This document shows, piece after piece, positions 25,101-35,715 of a DNA stretch of 64,000 nucleotides. Source of the stretch: Calliopsis andreniformis. Taxonomy: Eukaryota; Arthropoda; Insecta; Hymenoptera; Andrenidae. Numbering within the stretch: the stretch's first letter is position 1; each line of letters begins with the position of its first letter. The stretch spans positions 26,138,001 to 26,202,000 of the forward strand of contig NC_135064.1 in the NCBI RefSeq assembly GCF_051401765.1, in the 5' to 3' direction. A program made the position numbers and the translations under genes. The notes below the pieces were generated by a model. It had not been told where the DNA came from, made no database searches, and saw only the letters and a program-made list of their open reading frames with translations.

Positions 25101-25419
25101 GGTACGTCGCGAACCGCCAGCTCGTACGACGAAGACAGAAAGATAGCGATATTAAACGATTACCCAGTCGCGGGAACACTTTTCCCATCAAGCTCACTGT
25201 GTTTCGATACCACCGACAGATAACACGACGATGTTCGACGTGCGATTAAGCGTATCGTAACTGTAAGTGCCCTTGACTCGGGCCCTGGTACAGGTGAAGG
25301 TGAGGCGAAAGGGCACATTCCAGGCTTTCGCCCTCTGATAACTGGGAATGACTACTTGTAGGACATTACAAGCGGTTAAGTGAGTAGTACATTAGAGACG
25401 AGCGAACTTTAGGGATGTA
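22166..25419. other. Non-coding DNA, nothing recognised
   Basis: About 3.3 kb, alternately AT-rich and CpG-containing. No frame above 100 codons, no repeat shared within the window, and no RNA gene was seen. Confidence 0.5.
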
Positions 25420-25889
25420 TAAAGGGTGTTAGAAACTTTGAAAGATAATTGTACACGTTGAAATAGGACAAAAATGAAGAATGACGAAACTGCGTTTAGG
25501 GCTTCGATTCTGAGTTAATAATTGTTACTAAAGTGTCTGAAATACATGTGAAGTGTGTTTGATTTGGGACTTACTCTACTGACTACCCTGTGTCTGTCTG
25601 GAGACTTATTATAGTGGCTTCGTCGTGTCTGACTTGGGTCTTATTCTACTGACTTTGCTGTGCTTGACTTTGCTACTACATGTCCGCAGTAGAATAAGAC
25701 CTAAGTCAGACATATCAAAGCCAGGAAAGTGAGTCTCGAATTAAACACAACGATGTCAGTGGAATAAGTCCTGAGTCAGACACACTTTTAGGCATATGTT
25801 AGGCGTTTTTAGCGTTTATCTTGTGGCTTTTATTTCAGCATGGAAAACCATTCCTCAAAATTTTTGACACCTGTTTAGGTTATACTAGA
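25420..25889 (+). mobile_element. TACAGRGTGTT-type TIR element, copy 1 (decayed ends)
   Basis: The left part (TAAAGGGTGTT at 25420, then AAATAGGACAAAAAT and GGGCTTCG) and the right part (CCTCAAAATTTTTGACACCTG near 25853-25873) match the same ends of the element at 35351. The interior holds four related blocks: two in one orientation (about 25554-25583 and 25627-25652) and two inverted (25687-25711 and 25756-25782). Arms 2 and 3 are nearly perfect reverse complements of about 25 bp. It is longer than the other copy, so internal duplication is likely. There is no coding capacity. Confidence 0.7.
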
Positions 25890-27000
25890 CTAAAAAGAAG
25901 CGCAATAATTTTATTTTACCTCCAGTTGATTTCATAATCTAAAAAAATATTATTCGAAAAACAGGATCACCGTAAATTAGCTTTCAAAATATGATCCAAG
26001 AAGCCACACGTGTCTCACGAGTCGTGATTTGCATATACCGTGGGCAAAATGCTTGACTAATCTCCGATACCCCTAAAATATAAAATTTGAAATACACTGA
26101 CGGCACTTGTAATCAAAAAGTGACATAGTTACACGTTAAGGATATAACGTTACGGCCTCTTAGTTCCGGTAACTATGACACAAAATATAATTAGAAGGGA
26201 AATGGCTGGCAGATCTTAACGTGTAATTACAATTTCTTCAAGGCGCAGTGCTTTTCCCGAAACATCTTTGTCGGTAGTCGTTAGTCGTAAAAGTCCAACT
26301 GGATCTCCGAGCCAAGAGGGAAAAACGAACAGCAAGTCGGATAAGTAAGGAACTGTGACTAATAATGAATGGTAGCCGCGTTACGCTCGCTCGTTGCCAC
26401 TGCTGTTCAACTCCTTATGCAACGCGAATAAATACGAACGTTTTACGAGCGCGTAAAATACCAAGGCGTTGAATCGCGTCGACGGGATCCTGTTCGTATG
26501 TAGGCAACGAAAACTCTCTCGGGCAGCGTGATTCGCAATCGTTACCGATCGATGTTAATTGTTTATCGGGAAGAACGAACTTAATTATGCCGCGGAACTT
26601 CGTCTCCAGCTAAGTAGCGACAAGGTGGCTCGTTAAAAAGTCGAATCGTCGAATAGCCGCCACTTAATTACCGAGTCGCATTATTAATTAACTCCGCGCG
26701 CGTTCGAACACGACGCTTAATAAACACCAAATTATATCATTGCCTGTTTCGAGGCCTGTTTCGCTGCTAATTCGCGACTATTATTGATCAACGATCAGTA
26801 ATTAATAATGCAATAGTTTTTTAGGTAGGTTCTTAATACCATCTTTCATCGACCAGACTGATATCACTCATAAACTTAAACGATTCAATTAGCAGCCCCT
26901 GGAAGTTTCCTTTAAAAAATCTCAGTTATTTTATTACATCATAATCCTCAAGGTACACCAACATCCTCAAACATACATGAAATAAACCCACAGCAGGCAA
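25890..27000. other. AT-rich non-coding DNA with clustered TAATT cores
   Basis: Homeodomain-type TAATT/AATTA cores occur at 26555, 26581, 26664, 26684, 26767 and 26799, six within about 255 bp. This is compatible with a developmental enhancer but also with AT-rich chance. No gene is seen. Confidence 0.35.
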
Positions 27001-27780
27001 TCTTACAGTGTCCACCACCTAATCCGCTTCCATTCTAACGCGGTTTCGGTGAAACAGTCGCGCAACGTGCTCTGTCGAACAGGCCACATAAATTTCTCGA
27101 CGCGACGCGCGACATACTCCGACGCTCCGCTCTCCCATCCTTCAAGAGTCACGCGACGCGGTTGCGTACAAACTACGAACACGAGGCGTCGTAGCGCTTC
27201 GAACACGCTCGAGAGCACGTATTTGGTCTGACTGGTCGTGAAATTTCGAGAAAACCGCGACGCTGAGGCCGCTCCAAAAACGGCCGAAGCCCGAGCGCGA
27301 CCGCGAGCCGCGATCATCGGCGATCGATCGTGTCCCAGTACGTACGTCGCATTCCGCGAGATCCAGCGGTCGCTGTGCACGGAATATAATATGTAGCGCC
27401 ATAGTTAGCCGACGCACGGACCGAGCGAAACAGTCGCAAGAAATCGCGCGCCGCTACCATTCCTGAATCGGGCCGCACGGTAGCAGCGCACGTCCCGACA
27501 ACTTGATTAATAGCCTTAATTAAGATATTTAATTGCTTTCATTTTTATTTGCCGACGGTGTACGGAACGGCGACGTCGCGACAGCGTCGCGGAGCAAGGG
27601 CGCAGAAGGGAAAGGGGGAAAGGCATCGCCGTGGAACGCCAGAAGGAAATCGAGTACGTGGAGAACGCGCCATGCTGCTCGCGCTCGTACTCGCGCGGAT
27701 TACGAGCGATGCGTGTGCCTGCGGCTCGTAACCTTTAACGACTGCCCGCGTACACGAGTCTCCTCGGTTCTACACAGATA
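27001..27780. promoter_or_regulatory. CpG-dense block
   Basis: From about 27030 to 27500 and again at 27560-27770 the DNA is rich in CGA, GCG and CGC words. Frames occur on both strands (125 and 91 codons minus, 60-82 codons plus) with Arg/Ala/Ser-rich composition. No domain is recognised. A promoter region or untranslated first exon is possible; the evidence is composition only. Confidence 0.2.
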
Positions 27781-28299
27781 ATTAGTCAAATCGTCGTCGC
27801 TTTATTTCCCTCGGATCGCGTGGACGCTACCGAGGAAATCGTTTTAGGTCGCGGCAGAGGTGAAGGAGGACAAACGAGCGTGCTGAAATGCGGGGAGCTG
27901 ACTATGGAACATGTGGATTATTGGTAGCTTGATGACTTGTTTCGTGAGGGATAGTTGCGTGTAGATCAATAGCACCAAGAGGGTCCAAAGTGACTTTTAT
28001 ATTAGAATTGCCACTTTAATCTCCGCACAAGGAAACTTCGTTTAACTATAAACTTCTAATGAATCACAATGAATTTTTTTCAAGAATTCTTCTCTGTGCA
28101 GAATCCTGTGATTGCAGAGCATTCTGTGATCTTCGAAACATCGAGTACTTCATCTTATCACAATCTCAGTCTTTAAAAGAAATCTCGTCTCGCAGACTTC
28201 ACTTAAGCCATAAATTGAATTTTCAGAAAATCTGACTCATATCTTTCGCCTTGCAGCCACAGAATTAATCTCGACGTAAAGCACCTACCCAGCTCGGTG
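27781..28299. other. AT-rich non-coding DNA, nothing recognised
   Basis: A spacer between two CpG-dense blocks. No frame, repeat or motif of note was seen. Confidence 0.5.
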
Positions 28300-29060
28300 T
28301 CCCGCCGCGTTCGTTGCTCACAGTAACTTTGCTCAGGCTATCGGTGGCATGCTGCGGCGGGGTGTCTTGGAAAGGGAGCAAGCGACAGCGTCATAAACCG
28401 CCGGTTCATTGTCCCTCGGCGTAGGCAGACAATACGGGCAATCACGTATGAAGGAATCGGTGATTGTTTCGTTTTCGTCTCGCGTGCACCAAGAGAGGGT
28501 TGTTAGGTTAGGCGGGCCGCAACCCAGCCGCCGGGAGAGAGGAAGCTCGGCACAGAGGCACTCGTCTCCTGGTGTTGGGCGTCTGCCTCGCGTTCGCTGC
28601 GCGCACACAGAGGCAGGAGGACGCGCTTGGACGCGGGTGGACGTGGCTCTCGGCGTCGGGCAAGTTGCGTAGTCAGGCGACGCGAGGCGGCGCGAGGCGA
28701 CGCGACGCCGGCCGTACGTGTGCGCCTCGAGTGTGGAGGAGCCGCGCGTTCGTGGACGGGGGTTGGAAGCAGCTCTCAGAATGGAACAATCAGCCGAGAA
28801 TCAAGCGGCCGCTTGTTCCATATGCAGGGACGATGGACGCCGGCGCTCGCTCCTCCAAGTGGACGAACAATAGGACGCGCGACAATTATTGCAATTATCG
28901 CCCCGAAACTCTCGGCGAGCGCGGCCGACTGACGAAAGGATGCGCGACAGACGCCGAGTCGGGGCTATTTCGATGCAAATGCTGGCCCGCGCGCTCGCCA
29001 ATCCGCCTCGAGATGCCTCGCTCTCCTCGCCGACCGTCATGTGCTACGCTATTTGGGACA
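28300..29060. promoter_or_regulatory. CpG-dense block, GC-richest part of the window
   Basis: Long overlapping frames on both strands (166 codons plus at 28572-29072, 101 codons plus at 28627-28932, 132 codons minus at 28895-29293) reflect high GC. They are Arg/Ala/Gly-rich without recognisable domains. A 10 bp GC-rich tandem repeat lies inside at 28676-28705. The best functional guess is a CpG-rich promoter or 5' exon region, unsupported beyond composition. Confidence 0.25.
28676..28705 (+). repeat. 10 bp GC-rich tandem repeat
   Basis: Three consecutive units: GGCGACGCGA, GGCGGCGCGA and GGCGACGCGA. Only one position varies. Confidence 0.85.
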
Positions 29061-29406
29061 GACTCTGCCTGAACTCTGCCCGCGTTGTTTTGCTTCTGCG
29101 ATATGCAAATTGGTGTAACACGGGACTCCTTTGGGGTAACGAGGGTGTTTGTGGTACTTGGGCGAGAGAAGATATTGTCGTGTGTGCTTTTTAATTCGAT
29201 TAGACGCTTTGCAGAATATGGGGAAGCTTCTTTAACACAAATTTCGAACATTTTTTTTATATCATAAACGCATATATGAGGCATTGAACGCAAAAGTGCA
29301 CTAAGACATATTTTCTTCGAAATTGAATTAGTAGCATTAATTTTGTTACAAAGAGACCCTATATTTTAGATCGACTATCAAAATTGTCGTTTCAACTCGT
29401 TGCAAT

Positions 29407-29485
29407 AGGGTTTACACGAACAACTTTGATCAACTTCAGGTTGACCAACACAGTTGTTCAATCAAAAGTTGCCTAACATAAACGT
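29407..29485. repeat. Imperfect palindrome, possible small foldback element
   Basis: GTTTACACG-AACAACTTTGATCAAC on the left is roughly mirrored on the opposite strand by GTTTATGTTAGGCAACTTTTG from the right side, with GTTGACCAAC near the centre. The whole stretch can fold into an imperfect hairpin of about 79 bases. No second copy is present in the window. It could be a short foldback or MITE remnant or chance. Confidence 0.35.
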
Positions 29486-30099
29486 AGCTTAATGATGTAA
29501 GCTTTATGCCCATTAGCACAGTACTCTTAAAATTTATTCTACCACATTACTGCGAGATTCGACAACACTCTATCTCACACGTGGTAAATTCTTTAGCATT
29601 TGGAGTCCACCCTCGAGCTCCTTTTGAATTGCGATACTGTTTCCAAGAATACTTCCAGAAATTCATTACGCAGGGTAAATGTTAATACCCCATTCACTCC
29701 TATCCCCTATCTGGAGCCACCCTCAATGCACAGCTTGCCAAAACTGGTATCCCACCATTCGCACGCAACTTGTCGAACCGTAAAAGACATTCAACAGAGT
29801 TCCCAACGCAGTGGCCAAAAAAGACGACAGGGAAAAAGCACGAATACAAGCTGGCTCGAAGGCAGAACACAACAGAAACGTCGACGAAAAGAGCCATGAC
29901 CGAGTTCGAAAGAAGAGCCAGGCGTCGACTGCGATCGGTAGCAAATGAACGCGCTCGTTCGCGCCATTCCGGGAGCCCTCTAAGCTGATGCACCGCGGCG
30001 CGAATACCTTCATTGTCGAGCATCCATCGTGTCGGAGGGTCACGGAGAAGCCGGTGCTTTTTTTCTGGCGCGCGGATTACGCGGTTCGCCTCGGCGTTG
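29486..30099. other. Non-coding DNA, nothing recognised
   Basis: Mixed-composition DNA with overlapping frames of about 100 codons on both strands and no recognisable protein. Confidence 0.5.
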
Positions 30100-30777
30100 T
30101 GTGCGTCCGACGATCACCGACACACAGTGGAACGCGGGAAGAAGCGCGACATCGACGGGAACGACGAAAACGATGGCAATGACAACGGACAAAAGGAAGG
30201 AAAAGAGTAGACCGAGAGACAAAGAAACAAATTTCTAAAGAGGACGCCTCGTTGTCGTCGTCGACGCTGTCGTCGACGCTGTCGTCGCTGGCTCCGCGTA
30301 TAATGTTGCACGCACGCGATCGCGACTAACGATGGTTAGGGACGGTCCCGAAAAGACGGAGAAAGACGGGGCGAGAGGCGACGGAGGCGCGAAAACGAGA
30401 GACACGAGCGGAGAGGAAAAGTCACAAAGGGCGCAGCACGTATCGCGCATATAAATGACAATGCTGGCTGCCGCTGGAACTGATGAAGTGTCGTGTCTGT
30501 GTTTCTCTCGCGTCCGCCCTCCAACAACCACCCCCGCGAGACTTTGTCGTCGCCTCGCCCTCGCACCTCGACGCCTGCGGAGGGTGCCTGCCTGCGACCC
30601 TCCGCGACGGTTATTGTTGCGGTTACCCAGAAGCCCTCCCGACGACGGAGTTAATTGGGCGACGATTGTGCCGCTGCTACGACGCTCTTCTTTCTTTCTG
30701 TGCCCCTCGACTCTTTCCCGCGATACACGCGCGAGCGCGCGTTGACCTCCGACTGGAAGACGACCCTGACCGTAAGT
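30100..30777 (+). promoter_or_regulatory. CpG-dense block ending in a splice-donor sequence
   Basis: A GC-rich, CpG-dense block whose right edge carries GTAAGT at 30772-30777, after which the DNA becomes AT-rich and contains a T12-type run near 30900. The drop in GC directly after a full donor hexamer is what a first-exon/first-intron boundary looks like. The frames here (182 codons minus, 96-98 codons plus) overlap each other and show no domain. A plus-strand 5' exon ending at 30771 is a hypothesis only. Confidence 0.25.
30258..30291 (+). repeat. 12 bp GTC-rich tandem repeat
   Basis: TCGTCGACGCTG occurs twice in tandem, at 30258-30269 and 30270-30281, and is followed by a shortened third unit. 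Confidence 0.8.
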
Positions 30778-33700
30778 GAACAAAGATCGGCTAGGTTTCC
30801 TCGCTTCCTTCGAGAACGGGAGAATTATGCTGGCTTCTCTGCGCCGCGGTCAATGCCTTGGACTCTGATGCTTTGTAGGTGCTTTTTCAAAGGGAGTATT
30901 TTTTTTTTTCAATTTTTTAATTTTGGGCTTTTCTCCTTCGGGTAGTAATAGTGAAAGTGTGGTTTCATTAAGTGGTTTATTTTGACGCTCTTTGTGGCAT
31001 TATTTTTTATTCACTGAATTTAAGTTTCTGGGCCCTCTTTTCCATCTGTTCAAATCTATTTCCCTAGTTGTACTAGTAGTTACCATACTCTTTCTTCTCT
31101 TGTGGTTTAAGTATTGATAAAGACATAAGACATAGGAAATTGAATGTTTAAATATTGTACAATCTGCACAGTGGATCAATTAATTTCTGAATAATACATA
31201 AATGTTGTAAATATCTAATATTAAAATATGCAATCGTTCGAAGAAAATTGAATTTTTATTCGGTCCAGGGGGGAAGCTGCGGAAACATTCTATTACAGAC
31301 CATTCAAATTCCCGATAACGCGAGGCAATAGTCACGTCACAGCGATCAATACTACGCGCCCTTTCATTGATTTGAACGTAATTACATTTACTTGGGCGTT
31401 TTCGCCCAGAAACCTAGTGACATTGACGTTCACCTTCGGGCTATTCATCTATCGTCTACCCCACAACGATAGCACCCCTGTAAGTGAAGTCAATGAAACT
31501 GACCTTTCTCATGTAAATTCGCTGTGATTGGCAGCGCGGCGGTCCCGTTCTCGGTGAATTAAGGCTTTAAAGATAAGCGAAACGTGAACTGCATACGCGC
31601 TGGGAAAAAATGTTTCTCGAATACGATGGAACTCTTTGAAAGTATTTTTGAACGCGACACGAGTGCTAGTGGGTTTAAAAGCGTGCAGGCTGAAAGCGAT
31701 ATGCAAGCGATTTTTATGAGATTAGTTTCATTTTATGGCATAATTGCAATGTAACTTTACGATTGTATGGTAATTTGTTTTTGTTTCCTGCAGCCATTGT
31801 GGTCACATTCGTGAATGAGTTACTCCTGAGTTAACGCGTAACAGTTCGATGAACGCTCTCATGTCTTGAATTAATGCATATATTCTTATCTCATATTTGT
31901 TTCGGTTTGCATCTTTCTTATTATATTCATTATTACATTTTTGCATTATGTTTAATGGTTATCCTGTTTGAGACGCTACTTCTGACTGTTTGCATTAACA
32001 TATATGCATATAAAATATGAATATTAATTCTGAGAAGCAATTATTTTAATATTTAGAATAGTAGAAATCTCGGGACACTATCACTGAATTCTCCCGCGGA
32101 TAATATTCATGAAGTAAAAGTAGTAAATATTTTAATATCGCTATTTACCTTGAAAATCTTCGCTACGTAATGCAGCCGCAAGAAAGTGTAGAATCATGTA
32201 TTAGTCTCATTATCTTAAATCGAAGGAATACTCAGTAGGCTTATTCCACTCTGGGCTTTATACCTTAATCCTCTTCTGTCGATTACTTTAATTATTTTAT
32301 AAAAAGGTGCACGCGTTAGGAAGCACAAGCAACCAGTGAAAGCATCAGAAGTAGATTTTTCCACGTATTCAATGAAGGAGCAGGAAGCAATTCCAATAAG
32401 GAAATCGTCAGCATAAATCTATCGGAAAAATAATAACGCAAAACAGCCGAGAAATGGTCGGCCGGTAATCCGACAAAACGGGCAGCAGTTGCGTTTCCGT
32501 AGATTCCTTAATTATGTTACACATTATTCGTCGGCAAAAGTTCAATTTTAATCGCGACATCGAGGTTCATTATTTAAATTATAAAACTAAGTACCACGCA
32601 TACAAATAATGCGATCAACATACCATTAACAGAGCACCTTTGAATTTTATGTACTCCGTATTCATTAAACAGACAGCTCGGCCAAAAAAAAAAGAAGAGA
32701 AAAAGGAAGAAGATATCAAATATCGATAACACGGTCGCGGTTCCACGCTATTTCCGTTTCACACAATGCAATTAATCACAGTTATTCCTGCGTTTGCGTG
32801 ACGATAAGCATCGAGACGATACAGTTTAACTGATGTGAAGAACCGCGCTGCCTATTAATACGAGCCACCTGTCTTCTCGATACCCCAATCAAAAATTCAA
32901 ACTCGAAGGGGAGGTGGGAAAGGGTGCAGCAAGGGCAACCATGTCCTTAACCTCTGCACCAGCATTTTGCTTTAAAATATGCCTACTATACATTTCCAAT
33001 ACTGTCCTATACATTTATTAAGAAAAAAAAGTATGTTTTATGACGCAGTCGTTTCTCAATTGGACTCGAAATTAAAACCTACCCATCTCTGGAGAGCAGG
33101 GATCCTCTGCTGGGCCGATCTCGCCGATCCGTGGCTGCGTACTCAGGCAGAAGATCGCACACGAGCGTGCGCAGTAGAAGCCCGTTAATGCCTACGCGGC
33201 ACGCAACCGCGCACACGCAACCAGGCACACGGACACCGGTCCGACTGCGCATTGTTCTCCAGGGGAGGCGCTCCCGCTAATTGCGCATTGTATACCATTG
33301 TTGCTCTCAGACCGGTTAACTCCTATCGACCTGCTATCTTTATATAAAGTAACACAAAACAACGTAATTAATTACCAGTCTTCCAGGCATTGTTAGACGA
33401 TAAATAACGCGGCGGAGCCCCGTGTCCAATTAAAATATTCAGCAAGACAAACAACAATGGGACGACCCTCGGCCGTGTGCGCTCCGGCTCCGCTTCCTCC
33501 TCCTCTCCGCCGCGACCTGCTCGCTCTTTCTTGCCCACCTTTTTCTGTCAGCGATCGCGCACGATCCCTCTACTGCTTGCTAGATAACTGTCGCGTTTAC
33601 TAGAATGTTCCACCTGTTTTTCTCTATGTTAAGTCTCCCCTGGATCGACAGCGTCGAAAGTATCCCATAAACAGAGATGCATTCAGGATGCATAATTTAT

Positions 33701-35350
33701 GAAAAATTGTAATAAAGGTGAATATGTGTGTTATCTGAAATCAGTTCCTAGATCTAACGGGGATACAGAGAATCGCAGGTAAAAGGACAAAAATCGCTGT
33801 AGATAAAGGGGCATCTGTATACTGTGTTGGAACGCTAGGACGCTTGTCACCAGGCGTGTCACTCTTGTGCAATCTTTTCTATCTTACAGTTCATCGAAGA
33901 AGCCCTCCGCGGAACTGTATTTTGCGTATATTTCATCAAATATATTTGAGCTCATTGAAAACTCATCTGGTTAGAATTTTCTTGTCCACCAGATAGTGTA
34001 AATCCTTCCACTACAACATGAAACCACGACGCTCAACAAGAGTCGTTTCTTGTTTTTCATCTATTTTCAAAGGAATATTAAAACCAAGTCGTTTCTACCG
34101 TGTTTCACAATAAAGGGAGCGGCCTTGAGCGGGCAATTGGTTTTCCTTCAACTCTTCCAGCTACCGCCTAGAGTTTGCCGCACGATTCGCGGAATACGCG
34201 GAGAGAACGGGGCGCGGACGAAACCGATCCCAGCCGATAGAGGAGATCGTTACGCGTGACTCGTAGAAAGCAATCGAACGACCATTGTGTCCTCAATGGA
34301 TACAAGTGGAACGGTAGAACGGGCCGTGGCGCAGCCGGCGACCGTAATTTAGATTGCTGGGAACATCGGGGCCTATTGAATGGTAGGTACGCGCAGAACC
34401 GATACCGAGCGCGAGCGGAAACGAGCCGAAGGAAACGACGGCATTGTTGGCCGAGAGCAGGTATTTAATAATAATCGCGGGGCCGATTCCTATGCGACTC
34501 GCAGACTTTTCTAGCGTCTGCGCGCGTATTTCTCGCGCCGTTTCGCGCGACGCCTAGACGTCTTGATTACAGGTTGTCCGCCGGTTCCCGCTTTCTAATG
34601 CAACGTATCTCCGCGGTTTTTTCGTTTTGCGCCCCGCGAGTGAAACTCGAATCGCCTGGACAGCGGCGGGCCGATAAGGGAACGGTGGCAGCTGGCTAAA
34701 TACGCTTGTCGATGGTCTCGTGATCGTTGCGTAAAACGGAGGCCGCGTTCTAACATATTTTGACAGAGGCTGCGCACCAATTTCGAGTACAAATATCTTC
34801 CGCGCCTTCCGGCTACCGTGACGCGGCAGAGATACGTTTCCAGCCGCCTTTATCCCCGAGCAGGTAGCACCTGTCTCTCGAGACCGACGCTGATATTTCA
34901 TAACGTGCGCGGTGACTGATGACTCGATGGAATGCGGCACGCCGGAAATCATGGACTGCCTCGAGTCGCTTCAGCTTCAGACTCCACTTGCGCGCATAAT
35001 GTATACTTATGAGAGTAACCGTATGAATTCTTGGTCGACTCGTTTCATTAATCGAGTCTCTCGAGTCTGTGCAGTGGTTTTTCTGCATTATTCGTCGAGG
35101 AGACTCCTACAGAGCTTCTTGGGGTGAGATGCCGCACGCGAGAGTAGCGATTGTGAAATTAATGAGACTTTGAATTAATATTCTTCGGCCCGTCCTAGTC
35201 AATTACCAGTTCTGACTGTCATCTTCTTGGGAGAAACAGTAACTTCTACTGCTCGAGGCTTTACAGTTTTGTTTCGACACAAGTTTGCGACCTGAGATCA
35301 GGTAAAAGCTGAACAACTCTGTGTTTGCATATTGAATTCCATAATTACTA
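30778..35350. other. Mostly AT-rich non-coding DNA, nothing recognised
   Basis: About 4.6 kb. The only frames above 100 codons are one of 132 (34554-34952 minus) and shadows in the GC-richer 34.2-35.1 kb patch. There is no repeat copy shared with the rest of the window, no tRNA and no strong promoter motif. Confidence 0.5.
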
Positions 35351-35715
35351 TACAGAGTGTTTGACAATAGGTGTCACTAACTTTAAGGGATGATTCTACA
35401 CGTCAAATTAGGACGAAAATAAAAATGACGCAGCTGTGTTTGGGGCTTCGTTTCACAGTTATTAATTGTTGCAGAAGCATCAAAAATTCGCGCGAAATGT
35501 GTCTGACTTTGGATCGTTCTACTGCTGGCGTGCACCAGGTACAGGTCAGGCACAGCGAAGTCAGTAGAATAGGTCCTAAGACAGACATATTTTACACGTA
35601 TTTTAGGCGCATTCCCAACAATTTTGCCTATCTCCATTTTTGTCATATTCTAGCTGCTTGTACATTATAGAATCTCCCCTCAAAATTTGCGACACCTGTT
35701 GTAGAACACCCTGTA
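35351..35715 (+). mobile_element. TACAGRGTGTT-type TIR element, copy 2 (intact ends)
   Basis: The 365 bp element starts TACAGAGTGTTTGACAATAG and, read from the other strand, ends TACAGGGTGTTCTACAACAG. Similarity of the two ends extends for about 38 bases, through GGTGTC to a TTTNAGGG-like stretch. An inner inverted pair (TGTCTGACTTTGG near 35500 and CCTAAGACAGACA near 35574) repeats the block structure of the copy at 25420. There is no transposase frame, so it is a non-autonomous TIR element; the superfamily is undetermined. The overlapping 87- to 99-codon frames are not genes. Confidence 0.8.

Noticed and set aside
28504..28514. Two TTAGG units (GTTAGGTTAGG), the arthropod telomere repeat
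   Set aside because: Two units are expected by chance; there is no array.
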